DNA of 43,305 nucleotides from an uncultured Shimia sp. Its GTDB lineage: Bacteria > Pseudomonadota > Alphaproteobacteria > Rhodobacterales > Rhodobacteraceae. Below, one piece after another: positions 24,615 to 32,934 of this stretch. Position numbers and translations under genes: made by a program. Within the stretch, counting starts at the first letter, position 1; every line of letters starts with the position of its first letter. The notes beneath the pieces are model-generated. The model searched no databases. It saw nothing but the letters and a program-made list of their open reading frames with translations, and was not told the DNA's origin. The stretch is taken from positions 1 to 43,305 of the forward strand of contig NZ_CANLRL010000015.1 in NCBI RefSeq assembly GCF_947493595.1, in the 5' to 3' direction.

Positions 24615-25490
24615 ATGCAGATTGTACTTCACGCAGGCGCGCACTTTACAGACGAAGGCAAACTTCTTGGCAGCCTGACCAAAAACCAGGACATGCTGGC
24701 GCGCAATGGCGTGGCCCTGCCACCGCAGTCGACCTATCGTCGGCAAATCCGTGACACGTTGGGCCAAATGTCCTCATCCATGATGGCGACCGATTACAAA
24801 GGTGCGATCATGAACGGCATGATTGGTGACGCCAAACCAGACCGCATGATCCTGTCCAATGACAATTTCTTTGGCGTGCCACGTCTGGCAATCCGCGACA
24901 ACTGCCTGTTTCCAAGTGCGGGCGAGCGCCTGCGCGGTGTGTCTTCGCTGTTTTATGGCGACGATCTGGAGATCTTTATGTCGATCCGCAATCCGGCCAC
25001 TTTTGTGCCCGCGCTTGTGGCCGCGTCCCCGACGCATTCGATTGAACAGGTCACCGACGATTGTGATCCGCTGGCCCTGCATTGGTCGGAGTTGATCGTA
25101 CGCATACGGGAGGCCGTGCCGCATATGCCGGTTACGGTGTGGTGCAATGAGGACACACCAATCATTTGGGAAGAGATCATGCGCGACATGGCGGGACTCG
25201 ACCCCGCCACCGTAGTTGCTGGCGGCACGGATCTGCTGCGCACCATTATGAGTGACGAGGGTATGACCCGTCTGGAGGCCTTCCTCGCGGACCACCCCGG
25301 CACAACCGAAATTCAGAAACGCCGCATCTACGCCGCCTTCCTGGACAAGTTTGCCATTGAGGACGAAATCGAAGAGGAACTCGACCTGCCTGGCTGGACC
25401 ATGGCCATGGTTGACCAGATGACCCAAGCTTACGACGAAGACGTTTACCGCATCGAGCGCATCCCTGGCGTGACGGTGCTCACCCCGTAG
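24615..25490 (+). CDS. Degenerate sulfotransferase-like protein, function unknown
   Basis: A 291-residue soluble, acidic protein. The opening MQIVLHAGAHFTDEGKLLGSL resembles the PAPS-binding start of sulfotransferases (hydrophobic strand, then HxGxHKTGTT-like loop and a helix), but the Lys-Thr-Gly-Thr-Thr core is replaced by Phe-Thr-Asp-Glu-Gly, so PAPS binding as in active enzymes is unlikely. The middle part (LEIFMSIRNPATFVPAL) looks like the second strand-helix of that fold with its Arg. Starts at ATG 24615, divergent from the permease; ends in front of a strong terminator. The family link is tentative. Confidence 0.65.
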   Translation: MQIVLHAGAHFTDEGKLLGSLTKNQDMLARNGVALPPQSTYRRQIRDTLGQMSSSMMATDYKGAIMNGMIGDAKPDRMILSNDNFFGVPRLAIRDNCLFPSAGERLRGVSSLFYGDDLEIFMSIRNPATFVPALVAASPTHSIEQVTDDCDPLALHWSELIVRIREAVPHMPVTVWCNEDTPIIWEEIMRDMAGLDPATVVAGGTDLLRTIMSDEGMTRLEAFLADHPGTTEIQKRRIYAAFLDKFAIEDEIEEELDLPGWTMAMVDQMTQAYDEDVYRIERIPGVTVLTP

Positions 25491-25499
25491 GTCAAAACA

Positions 25500-25527
25500 A
25501 AAACGGCTCCCAAATGGGAGCCGTTTT
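25500..25527. terminator. Bidirectional intrinsic terminator
   Basis: AAAACGGCTCCC and GGGAGCCGTTTT form a perfect 12-bp stem around the loop AAAT. The A/T ends give a T-run on both strands, so it can end the rightward 24615 gene (stop 9 bp upstream) and the leftward gapR gene (stop at 25550). Confidence 0.9.
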
Positions 25528-25549
25528 CACATCATGCAGCAGATGGATC

Positions 25550-25813
25550 TTAGGACATACCCAGCGCAGATTTATACATGTCAATCACGGCTTCCTGCTC
25601 TGCGATGTCATTGGGATCTTGCTTGCGCTCGCGAATTATAGTGCGGATCGCCTTTACATCAAAGCCACGGCCTTTGATCTCAGCAAAGACCTCTTTGATC
25701 TGCTCAGCCACTTCGCTTTTCTCAAGTTCCAAACGCTCGACGCGCTCGATGAACTGCTTCAGTTCCTGACCGGTGACGCCGTATTGCGCGTCCGAAGATG
25801 TGCCTTCGCTCAT
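25550..25813 (-). CDS. gapR: GapR family (DUF2312) nucleoid-associated protein
   Basis: An 87-residue protein, almost wholly the DUF2312 domain: long coiled-coil helix LKQFIERVERLELEKSEVAEQIKEVFAEIKGRGFDVKAIRTII, then RERKQDP and a closing helix EQEAVIDMYKSALGM. In Caulobacter, GapR clamps overtwisted AT-rich DNA and supports replication and topoisomerase action. The protein is nearly full length for the family; the first ten residues are variable. Single gene with its own terminator, widely conserved in Alphaproteobacteria. Confidence 0.93.
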   Translation of the reverse strand: MSEGTSSDAQYGVTGQELKQFIERVERLELEKSEVAEQIKEVFAEIKGRGFDVKAIRTIIRERKQDPNDIAEQEAVIDMYKSALGMS

Positions 25814-26036
25814 GTCTGACCTCTTATTGTGCCGATTATGCGCGCCGCGCGGGCGCCAAGATTAAAGCAGGTATAGACCGCAAAGCGCATCGCCTTGCAA
25901 GGCCCGCAACGCCATTTCCTGTGATCTGTGCCAAATGCCGCGCGTCACCTGTCTTGCGCGTTGCCACACAATCCGGTAGCTGCCCATCTCAGGTAAGGCG
26001 CAGCCCGGTTTGCGCCCGCAAAAGAGGAAGTCCGCG

Positions 26037-26252
26037 ATGCAATGGATGATCTGGGTTGGCGCCCTAATGTCGATGATTGGCCTGCTTGGTCTGATCCTCT
26101 CCATCGTCAAAGTGGCCAAAGCCCGCCGCGCCGGTCTGTCAGACGAAGAGCTGCGCGTCGCGGTTCAAAAGGTTGTGCCTCTGAACATGGGCGCTTTGTT
26201 CCTGTCCGTGATCGGCCTGATGGTTGTGATGGTTGGAATTTCCCTGTCCTAA
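26037..26252 (+). CDS. Small two-helix membrane protein
   Basis: A 71-residue protein with two membrane helices (WVGALMSMIGLLGLILSIV and NMGALFLSVIGLMVVMVGI) joined by a basic, then acidic cytoplasmic loop (KVAKARRAGLSDEELRVAVQK). The ATG at 26037 is preferred over an upstream TTG because AGAGGAAG stands 6 nt before it. Family not recognised; such proteins are common in roseobacters. Its stop lies 3 bp from the end of the convergent FadJ-like gene. Confidence 0.75.
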   Translation: MQWMIWVGALMSMIGLLGLILSIVKVAKARRAGLSDEELRVAVQKVVPLNMGALFLSVIGLMVVMVGISLS

Positions 26253-26255
26253 GCT

Positions 26256-28325
26256 TCAGCCGTTCAAGGCCCCAAAGCCGCGGCCATTTTTGATCAACGT
26301 GTCAAACAGCGGCTCCGGCTTCCAGAAAGCATCCCCTTGCTCCGCCAGCTTGCGCACATGATTGCGCAGGTCCACCAAGCCGTGATCGTCTGCCGCCTGC
26401 ATTGGACCACCCAACCAGCGTGGGAAACCAAAGCCGTGGATCATCGCCACATCGATGTCTGACGGTTTGGCTGCAACGCCCAAACGCAACAACCGCGCAC
26501 CTGCATTGGCCATCGCAGCCAAACAGGTTTTCTCGATGTCCACATCGCGCACCCCCACGTTGCTCACAGGTTTGGGGTCTTCTTCAAGCGCGGCCTGCAC
26601 AATCCGAAGCGTATCCGCATCCGCAGCCCCAAACGGATGCTCCTGTGAATACTGATACCATCCACGTTGCGCGCCGCGCCCCTCTCGGCCCATGCGATAC
26701 AACACCGTGCTAATCCCCGCCTGCGCTGTCCGCAGTCCCGGCGCATTCAGGCCCAGAGCATCCGCAACCTGAAAAGGCCCCAACGAAAACCCCCATTTGT
26801 GCATCACGCGATCCACCTCGTAGGGATCGGCGCCAATGTGTACCAAATCTTCCGCCGCGCGGATGCAGGCGCCGATCACATTCTGGCCAATCAAACCGTT
26901 GTAGGTCTTGGCGCGCACCGGCAGAAACCCGATGGCACTCAGCACCGCAAACAGCGTCGCCACAGCCGCGGCCCCCGTGCTTTTGCCCACAGCGACTTCC
27001 GCCCCTGATGTACGCAGATGCAAGTTGGGAACGTAAAACCCAACCACGTCCTGCGGGCTGCCTGTGCTCTGCGCCACAGGTCCAATCTGAGCCGCAGCAT
27101 CATGCACAGCGATCACAGCGTCGTCTTTAACGATACCATCCAGCTGCGCCGCAATCTGCCGGGAAATCTCGCGGCCCTGCCCCACAGCTTCAATCACAAG
27201 GTCCGCACGAGACAAGGCCACAAAGTCCGTCTCAGCCCGCAGCCTCGCCAGTATCTCGCGGCTGGCAACATCTTCCATCCGTCCACTGGTGACCATACGT
27301 TGCAACGCCGCTTCAATGCGCCGCTGTGCCAACTCCAACGCCGCAGGCACCTGCGCCGTCACCACCACCTTCAGGCCATTCTGCAACGCCGCCAGCGCCA
27401 AATCCGCGCCAACACGGTCTGCACCAACCACCACTCCCACTGTGTTCACGGGACGTGGTTCCGCCTGATGCATTTCCGGCAAGCGCGTCGCGCGCCGCTC
27501 TGCCAGCGCGACATGGCGCAGTGCACAGCTTTGATCTGAGGTCACCAACTCCTCAAATCGCTCGCGCTCAAACTCCACCCCAACCTCAAAAGGCAATAGC
27601 GGGGCTGCCTTCACGCACTCCAAAATGGCCAGGGCCGCATCCTGCCCCCGTGGCTCGATGCGTTTTTCCCATTTGTTCACACCGGCCTGAAACGCCTGAA
27701 AGTCTGCAATCCCGCCAGTGGCTTCTGACGTCGGGCGCGCAGGCATGTACTTGGCAATGCAGGTCAAGGCAAAAACAATAGCAGCTTCGCGCAAATCGTC
27801 TTCGATAATCTCATCCACCATGCCTGAGACCGCGTCAGCGGTGATCGGCATCATCACACCGGACAACAGGATATTGAGCGCGGTGTCTGCGCCCAACAAA
27901 CGCGGCGCGCGCTGTGTGCCGCCAGCGCCAGGCATCACGCCAAGCGCCACCTCAGGCATAGCGAGCTGAACACTGCGCAGCGCCACACGATAATGACATG
28001 CCCAGGCCAACTCCAACCCGCCACCCATGACGGCACCAGACAGCCCGGCGACAACCGGCTTGCCAGACGTTTCAATGGCCGAACACAGTTCAGACAGATT
28101 GGGATGCGCGATGGGTTTGCCCAGTTCGGAATAATCCCGTCCGGCCGAAAACTCCGCTCCAGCCCCCAGCAGGACAATGGCCCCGACCATCTTGTCGGCG
28201 AGCGCATCTTGCAGCGCATCAAATATTGCCGCCCGCAACTCCGCGGTCAGCACATTTGTGGAGGGGTGGTTCATAGACAGGATCGCAACCCCGCCTTCGA
28301 CCGAATAATCTAGCAACTGAGTCAT
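26256..28325 (-). CDS. FadJ-like enoyl-CoA hydratase/hydroxyacyl-CoA dehydrogenase
   Basis: A 689-residue two-part protein. The hydratase/isomerase half (1-190) has both catalytic glutamates, Glu105 (GGGLELAWAC) and Glu125 (MPEVALG), and the oxyanion stretches SAGRDYSEL and VMPGAGGTQR. The dehydrogenase half (about 293-680) is unusual: the dinucleotide loop reads VVVGADRVGADLA rather than GxGxMGxG, and the catalytic His of the HFFxP motif is Tyr431 (VVGFYVPNLHL), although the Glu of the dyad remains at 443. Dehydrogenase activity is therefore doubtful. It stands alone, opposite the small membrane gene. Confidence 0.88.
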   Translation of the reverse strand: MTQLLDYSVEGGVAILSMNHPSTNVLTAELRAAIFDALQDALADKMVGAIVLLGAGAEFSAGRDYSELGKPIAHPNLSELCSAIETSGKPVVAGLSGAVMGGGLELAWACHYRVALRSVQLAMPEVALGVMPGAGGTQRAPRLLGADTALNILLSGVMMPITADAVSGMVDEIIEDDLREAAIVFALTCIAKYMPARPTSEATGGIADFQAFQAGVNKWEKRIEPRGQDAALAILECVKAAPLLPFEVGVEFERERFEELVTSDQSCALRHVALAERRATRLPEMHQAEPRPVNTVGVVVGADRVGADLALAALQNGLKVVVTAQVPAALELAQRRIEAALQRMVTSGRMEDVASREILARLRAETDFVALSRADLVIEAVGQGREISRQIAAQLDGIVKDDAVIAVHDAAAQIGPVAQSTGSPQDVVGFYVPNLHLRTSGAEVAVGKSTGAAAVATLFAVLSAIGFLPVRAKTYNGLIGQNVIGACIRAAEDLVHIGADPYEVDRVMHKWGFSLGPFQVADALGLNAPGLRTAQAGISTVLYRMGREGRGAQRGWYQYSQEHPFGAADADTLRIVQAALEEDPKPVSNVGVRDVDIEKTCLAAMANAGARLLRLGVAAKPSDIDVAMIHGFGFPRWLGGPMQAADDHGLVDLRNHVRKLAEQGDAFWKPEPLFDTLIKNGRGFGALNG

Positions 28326-28453
28326 GCCTCAACCCTGACAAACTGTGGCGCAAGCCATTGTGTTTTCAGAGTTTAGCCGCACATGCCTCCCGCGCAAGCC
28401 CAGTTATCCACAGGGTGCGCGCAGGTCGGCACATGTGTCACACTACCCGAGGG

Positions 28454-28669
28454 TCAAACAGGCATATTGTCGAAACTGTCCTCGATCTCCTGATCCAACA
28501 GCTCCAAATCCAACCGGCGCAATCGGGTGGGGACACGCCCGCCATTCTGCTCAATATTGACCAAAGTCCGATGCAACTGCTGATGCAGCTCATAGCGGTC
28601 CATATCGTCCGCTTTCTGGATTTTCGCTTCCAGGGTTTCCGCACGGCTCAACAGAGTTTCGACATTCAT
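28454..28669 (-). CDS. Small helical protein, unknown function
   Basis: A 71-residue soluble protein of two predicted helices (VETLLSRAETLEAKIQKADDMDRYELHQQLHRTLVNIEQ and RLRRLDLELLDQEIEDSFD) with coiled-coil-like spacing. The ATG at 28669 has GAGGA 7-8 nt upstream; an upstream in-frame start at 28684 has none. I do not recognise the family. It follows the DksA-like gene in the same direction and might be its partner in transcription. Confidence 0.7.
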   Translation of the reverse strand: MNVETLLSRAETLEAKIQKADDMDRYELHQQLHRTLVNIEQNGGRVPTRLRRLDLELLDQEIEDSFDNMPV

Positions 28670-28702
28670 ACAACGTCCTCCCAAACGTAAAACTTACAAA
28701 TC

Positions 28703-28716
28703 AGCGCCGCGGCGCT
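28703..28716. terminator. GC-rich palindrome after the DksA-like gene
   Basis: AGCGCCGCGGCGCT is a perfect 14-bp palindrome beginning 2 bp beyond the DksA-like stop, followed leftward by TGATTTG. It could fold into a short stem or serve as a weak end for transcription; the T-run is poor, so read-through into the 28454 gene is likely. Confidence 0.35.
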
Positions 28717-28718
28717 CT

Positions 28719-29039
28719 TCAACCAGCAGCACACGCACTGCACAGCGGCGCGTCCGGCACCACATCTAGGCGGGCCGTAGAAATCTCGTCCCCGCATTTT
28801 ACACAGAAACCATACGCGCCATCACGCAACCGCCCCAAGGCCGCTTGGATTTTACGGATTTCCTCCTGCCCACTGGCACCAAGCCCTTCCAGCACCTCAT
28901 CACCTTCATGCTCCACAGCCGCATCTTCCCAATCTTTGGAGTGCGGCATGTCCAGCTCTGCCTCAATGGCATGAAGTCGTTTATCCAGTTCTGACAAGCG
29001 TTTAAGCAGGGCAGCTTTGTATGTACTGTGATCAGTCAT
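28719..29039 (-). CDS. DksA/TraR-type zinc-finger protein
   Basis: A 106-residue protein with an N-terminal coiled coil (LLKRLSELDKRLHAIEAELD) and a C-terminal four-cysteine zinc finger, CVKCGDEISTARLDVVPDAP followed by LCSAC, the DksA/TraR signature. It is shorter than DksA (about 150) and belongs with the short paralogues that bind the RNA polymerase secondary channel; the acidic tip residues between the coil arms (KDWEDAAVEHEGDEV) are present. The ATG at 29039 follows GGAGG. It is divergent from the sulfur operon across 209 bp. Confidence 0.9.
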   Translation of the reverse strand: MTDHSTYKAALLKRLSELDKRLHAIEAELDMPHSKDWEDAAVEHEGDEVLEGLGASGQEEIRKIQAALGRLRDGAYGFCVKCGDEISTARLDVVPDAPLCSACAAG

Positions 29040-29200
29040 CGGTGCCTCCATCGCCAGGGCAACTGCACAGCAGCGCAGTTTTAAAACCCGCACGTAACTT
29101 GACAGTGCCCCCATAAATGCGCCTTGATTCACATCAATATCCGCCCAAAAATGCGCCGCTCCGCATGTGTTTTCACCAGTTTTAAACACCACACCTTGAT

Positions 29201-29224
29201 ACATATGCGATCTTTCATATATGT
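29201..29224. promoter_or_regulatory. Palindrome upstream of the sulfide-oxidation operon
   Basis: ACATAT at 29201-29206 and ATATGT at 29219-29224 form an inverted repeat; 8 of 12 half-site positions match. It lies 24 bp before the ATG of the metallo-hydrolase gene, at the position of a core promoter. Persulfide dioxygenase/YeeE operons in Alphaproteobacteria and Xylella are controlled by ArsR-type sulfide sensors (BigR, SqrR) binding AT-rich palindromes. No such regulator is encoded in the window, so the assignment is inferred. Confidence 0.5.
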
Positions 29225-29248
29225 TTTCCTGCAAATAGAGGAATCGCC

Positions 29249-30112
29249 ATGACACCTGACGTAACAGCCTTTTTTGACAAAGCGACGAACACCATCTCTT
29301 TTGTTGTGAAAGATCCCGAAGGGGCGTCCTGTGCTATCATTGATAGCGTTCTGGACTTTGACTACAGCTCCGGCCGCACGGACACCAAATCCGCTGATGA
29401 GATCATCACCCATGTGCAAAAGCACGACCTGAAAGTGGAGTGGATTCTGGAAAGCCACGTCCATGCGGATCACCTCTCCGCCGCGCCTTATCTGCAGGAA
29501 AAAATCGGCGGAAAAATTGGCATCGGAAAAAACATCACCATTGTACAGGACACCTTTGGCAAGGTTTTCAATGAGGGCACCGAGTTCCAGCGTGACGGCA
29601 GCCAGTTCGACAAGCTGTTTGAAGAAGGCGACAGCTTCATGATCGGCCAGTTGCGAGGCGATGTGCTGCACACACCCGGCCACACGCCCGCCTGTATGAC
29701 CTATGTGATTGGTGACGCCGCCTTTGTCGGCGACACGCTGTTTATGCCGGACTTCGGCACAGCCCGCTGTGACTTCCCCGGCGGCTCTTCCGAGACTCTT
29801 TATCAGTCGATCCAGAAAATCCTCGCCCTACCGGACGAGACCCGCATTTTTGTCGGTCACGACTACAAAGCACCAGGGCGCGATGAATACGCCTGGGAAA
29901 CCACCGTGGGGGAGCAAAAAGCCAACAACGTGCATGTGGGCGACGGCGCCGACAAAGACACATTTGTCGAAATGCGCGACAGCCGCGATGCCACTTTGGC
30001 CATGCCCAAACTCATCATCCCGTCGCTGCAAGTGAACATGCGCGCCGGGCAAATGCCGGAACCGGATGAAGAAGGCGATGTCTTCCTCAAGGTTCCCGTA
30101 AATAAACTTTGA
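29249..30112 (+). CDS. Blh/ETHE1-type persulfide dioxygenase-like metallo-hydrolase
   Basis: A 287-residue MBL-fold protein. The metal motif is SHVHADHL (His70, His72, Asp74, His75), followed by His145 (HTPGHT), Asp162 (GDTLF) and the His of VGHDYK. DFGTARCDFPGGS near 168-180 matches the DxGRxDF stretch of ETHE1-like persulfide dioxygenases, which oxidise glutathione persulfide to sulfite. In rhizobia the Blh protein carries an extra DUF442 domain; here that domain is a separate gene at 31025. AGAGGAA precedes the ATG. First gene of the sulfur operon. Confidence 0.92.
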   Translation: MTPDVTAFFDKATNTISFVVKDPEGASCAIIDSVLDFDYSSGRTDTKSADEIITHVQKHDLKVEWILESHVHADHLSAAPYLQEKIGGKIGIGKNITIVQDTFGKVFNEGTEFQRDGSQFDKLFEEGDSFMIGQLRGDVLHTPGHTPACMTYVIGDAAFVGDTLFMPDFGTARCDFPGGSSETLYQSIQKILALPDETRIFVGHDYKAPGRDEYAWETTVGEQKANNVHVGDGADKDTFVEMRDSRDATLAMPKLIIPSLQVNMRAGQMPEPDEEGDVFLKVPVNKL

Positions 30113-30143
30113 TCCTTAAAGCGCGAACATCAAAGGAAAAATC

Positions 30144-30581
30144 ATGCTGAACTCAATACCTACCGACTGGCTCTTCGGGCTGGGCGGCGGCCTCCTTATT
30201 GGACTCGGCGGCGCCGTTTTCCTGCTTGGCAACGGCCGTGTCATGGGCGCCAGCGGTATCATCGGCGGTCTCGTCGATGGCTCTGGCAAAAGCAATATGG
30301 CCGAACGCCTGGCCTTCTTGGCCGGGGTCTTTCTGGTGCCGGTGCTGCTCTACCCGCTGTTCTCTGATGTGAACACCCACGCCACCACCAACGTGGCCGT
30401 GCTGATCGCCGCAGGGCTCTGCGTGGGCGTCGGCACCCGCCTCGCCAATGGCTGCACCTCCGGCCACGGCGTTTGCGGCATCTCCCGCCTGTCTTTGCGC
30501 GGCATGGTTGCCACAGTGTTCTACATAATGGCAGGCGGCCTCACCGTGGTCTTGTTCCGCCATATTCTGGGAGTGATCTGA
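30144..30581 (+). CDS. YeeE/YedE-family membrane half-transporter
   Basis: A 145-residue membrane protein of four or more helices. [26 protein letters not shown] and [23 protein letters not shown] are the classic YeeE/YedE motifs; Cys104 and Cys111 match the cysteines thought to relay thiosulfate or other reduced sulfur in TsuA-like channels. It pairs with the next gene; together they equal one full-length YeeE. Starts 31 bp after the dioxygenase gene and its stop overlaps the next ATG by one base. Confidence 0.9.
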   Translation: MLNSIPTDWLFGLGGGLLIGLGGAVFLLGNGRVMGASGIIGGLVDGSGKSNMAERLAFLAGVFLVPVLLYPLFSDVNTHATTNVAVLIAAGLCVGVGTRLANGCTSGHGVCGISRLSLRGMVATVFYIMAGGLTVVLFRHILGVI

Positions 30582-31015
30582 TGACCCGCATTCTTCTCGC
30601 CCTGCTCGCAGGCGGCCTGTTTGGCGCAGGCCTGTTCATTTCCGGAATGACAGACACCACCAAGGTACAAGGCTGGCTGGACGTCTTTGGCAACTGGGAT
30701 CCAACACTGGCCTTTGTAATGGGCGGCGCGATCATTCCGATGGCCATCGCCTGGCTGTTCACCAACGGCCGCAAGCCGGCTGTGGGAGGCGAATTCCCGG
30801 CACCACCTGAACCAAAGCTCGGCCGCAACCTTGTGCTCGGCTCGGTTCTATTCGGAGTTGGTTGGGGGCTCGCCGGTCTGTGCCCGGGCCCAGCCGTAGC
30901 GTCTCTCAGCTATGGCGGCTGGCCACATTGGGTCTTCTTCGCCGCGATGCTCGCAGGCATGGCACTGGCTCCTATGGCGCGCGCGCAACTGGACAGCGCC
31001 GTTCCCGCCGAGTAA
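30581..31015 (+). CDS. YeeE/YedE-family membrane half-transporter, second half
   Basis: A 144-residue membrane protein, the second half of the pair. It has LLAGGLFGAGLFISGMTDTTKVQGWLDVFG near the start and GVGWGLAGLCPGPAV near 100, the second family motif with its Cys. The ATG at 30581 overlaps the TGA of the first half (TGATG), showing tight coupling. Probable role: import or export of sulfur compounds handled by the persulfide dioxygenase. Confidence 0.9.
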   Translation: MTRILLALLAGGLFGAGLFISGMTDTTKVQGWLDVFGNWDPTLAFVMGGAIIPMAIAWLFTNGRKPAVGGEFPAPPEPKLGRNLVLGSVLFGVGWGLAGLCPGPAVASLSYGGWPHWVFFAAMLAGMALAPMARAQLDSAVPAE

Positions 31016-31024
31016 GCAATCGCC

Positions 31025-31453
31025 ATGGATATTCGTCAGATCACCGACCGCTTTTTCGCCGCGCCTCAGATTGAGGCTGCAGATTTTGCCGCATTGGCCG
31101 AGGCCGGCTTTGGGCTTGTCATCAACAACCGCCCTGACAACGAGGTTGGTCCGGATCAGCATTCCGAGACCATGCGCGCCGCCGCCGAAGCGGCTGGTCT
31201 GCAATATGTGGTCAACCCGCTGACCATGGACACCATGACGCCGGACCGCCAGGCCCTGCAACGTGACAGCGCCGCGGGCTGTGACGGCAAGGTTCTGGCC
31301 TACTGCCGCTCTGGCACACGCTCGACCATCTGCTGGGCACTGTCTCAGGCCAAAGAGATGGATGTCGCCGACATCGTGAACGCCGCAGCCAATGGCGGCT
31401 ATGATGTCTCTGGCCTTGTGCCACACCTAGAAGCGCTCAAGTCTCAGGGATAA
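31025..31453 (+). CDS. DUF442 (TIGR01244) phosphatase-like sulfurtransferase protein
   Basis: A 142-residue protein of the family that is fused to the metallo-hydrolase domain in rhizobial Blh. It has a phosphatase/rhodanese-like active loop, LAYCRSGTRS (Cys94), and LVINNRPDNE near 31-40 typical of DUF442. In the fused proteins this domain is thought to transfer sulfur from the persulfide. It ends the operon, 17 bp before a strong terminator. Assignment to family is firm; reaction is inferred. Confidence 0.9.
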   Translation: MDIRQITDRFFAAPQIEAADFAALAEAGFGLVINNRPDNEVGPDQHSETMRAAAEAAGLQYVVNPLTMDTMTPDRQALQRDSAAGCDGKVLAYCRSGTRSTICWALSQAKEMDVADIVNAAANGGYDVSGLVPHLEALKSQG

Positions 31454-31470
31454 GCATCTGACCTGAAAAC

Positions 31471-31501
31471 AAAAAGCCCCGCTCTTCCGGCGGGGCTTTT
31501 T
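31471..31501. terminator. Intrinsic terminator between convergent operons
   Basis: AAAAAGCCCCGC and GCGGGGCTTTTT form a 12-bp stem with a seven-base loop and T-runs on both strands. It ends the rightward sulfur operon and can serve the leftward FliM/FliN-like gene, whose stop is at 31533. Confidence 0.92.
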
Positions 31502-31532
31502 TGTGTCTGCTCGTTAAGACTGCTCGAAAGTC

Positions 31533-32834
31533 TTATGTGCCTGTCAAATCCAGATCGGCCAACGCCGCTGGATCGCCAATTTCATCGTTGCCCAGCTGAA
31601 TCAGATCATCGAGATCGTCCAAGCCAGCAAAATCGTCCATTCCGTTGTCTGCATCCAGACCAACACCCATCTCGCCCATTGGCTCAAGGTCCGGCAAGCC
31701 ACCGCCACCCAAATCAGGCAATTCGCCACCAAGATCCGGCAGATCGCCCCCCATATCAGGCAAACCAGCACCATCCAGCGCAGGCATTTCCGCCATACCC
31801 GGCAGATCGCCACCAATATCATCCATGCCGCCCATCGCAGGCATATCCATGCTCGGCATGTCCATAGACGGCATCTCCATCGCCGGCATCTCCGGCGCGC
31901 CCATATCAGCCATGCTCATCTCTGCCGTATCCGGCACCGTCAGTTCTGTTGAAGGTGCAACCGCCCCCACCAACCCAGGCACACAAACCGCACGCATGCC
32001 ATTGAGCTGTCCAATACGCACTTCCGTAATCTCTTCGCCGGTTGGTGCCTGCAAAGTGGCGTTCTGCATCGCCTCTTCCCCCAGAGGCAGGGTATCGCCA
32101 ACTTGCAGCCCCTGAATCTGCGCTATAGGCAGGCTGATTTTGCCGACGACAGCATTCAGCAACGTCGTGGCCTCTTTCACACCATTCTGAAACTTCTCGG
32201 CGTCGGTTTCCGCGTCTTCTTCGGGTTCATTGACCAACACCTGCACATCCGGGAACAGCAACGCCATGGTGCCGGTTTTCTTGCCCCGCTCGAGTTTCAC
32301 GTCGAGCACAAACATATGGTAATCCTGCGCCGTCATCGCCAAGGACAGCGTGCGCGTATCAAGCATCATTGCGCCAAATTTGTAGTGCTGTAGCCAGTAA
32401 GGCGCTTCACCTTCCTCTGCCAACATGCGCACATAGCGCATGAGCGCATCTTCCAAAAACGGCGTGATCAGCGCGGCATCCACTTTGGTGGGCACACGGT
32501 CCGTTACCGGCTTGGGAACAACCTGGCCAAGGGTTTGGAACTCCACCAACCCAGCCATCACTTGCATATCCATCGCCAGGGCGCCGGGCTCACCATTCTG
32601 CCCTTCAAGCAAGATCAACAGGGATTCATTGTCCAGCGTCACCTCAACGGCGCGGTGCGGCAGCTTAACATGGCGCACATCGGTCACATCCAATGCCAGA
32701 TCCATACCTTTTTCCGCAGCCAAAGCGAGGCCAAGGCGCAGAGCCTTGTTGGGGGTCATCGCGCGCGCTTGATGCTCGGTCCGCCCATCCGCTGCTTTAC
32801 GTCTTAGAATAGAGGTGGCTTGAGTTTCACTCAT
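31533..32834 (-). CDS. FliM/FliN (SpoA)-like protein with Met/Pro-rich tail
   Basis: A 433-residue protein. Residues about 30-200 resemble the middle part of FliM-like proteins; about 222-285 (LLNAVVGKISLPIAQIQGLQVGDTLPL onward) is the SpoA surface-presentation domain of FliM/FliN. After it comes a low-complexity tail (306-385) with repeats EMPAMEMPSMDMPSMDMPAM and then LPDLGG units, ending in an acidic stretch. In typical FliM the SpoA domain is C-terminal. No other flagellar gene is nearby. It may belong to the flagellar motor switch (some roseobacters encode it apart) or to another complex. Confidence 0.75.
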   Translation of the reverse strand: MSETQATSILRRKAADGRTEHQARAMTPNKALRLGLALAAEKGMDLALDVTDVRHVKLPHRAVEVTLDNESLLILLEGQNGEPGALAMDMQVMAGLVEFQTLGQVVPKPVTDRVPTKVDAALITPFLEDALMRYVRMLAEEGEAPYWLQHYKFGAMMLDTRTLSLAMTAQDYHMFVLDVKLERGKKTGTMALLFPDVQVLVNEPEEDAETDAEKFQNGVKEATTLLNAVVGKISLPIAQIQGLQVGDTLPLGEEAMQNATLQAPTGEEITEVRIGQLNGMRAVCVPGLVGAVAPSTELTVPDTAEMSMADMGAPEMPAMEMPSMDMPSMDMPAMGGMDDIGGDLPGMAEMPALDGAGLPDMGGDLPDLGGELPDLGGGGLPDLEPMGEMGVGLDADNGMDDFAGLDDLDDLIQLGNDEIGDPAALADLDLTGT

Positions 32835-32934
32835 ATCCGGATCTGCCCTGTTTGTGGCTCCTTACACGACAGATGTGCCGCAATAAGGTTAACAGGGCCT
32901 CTACGAGACCCTCAAAATCCGTGTGAAATTGTGT

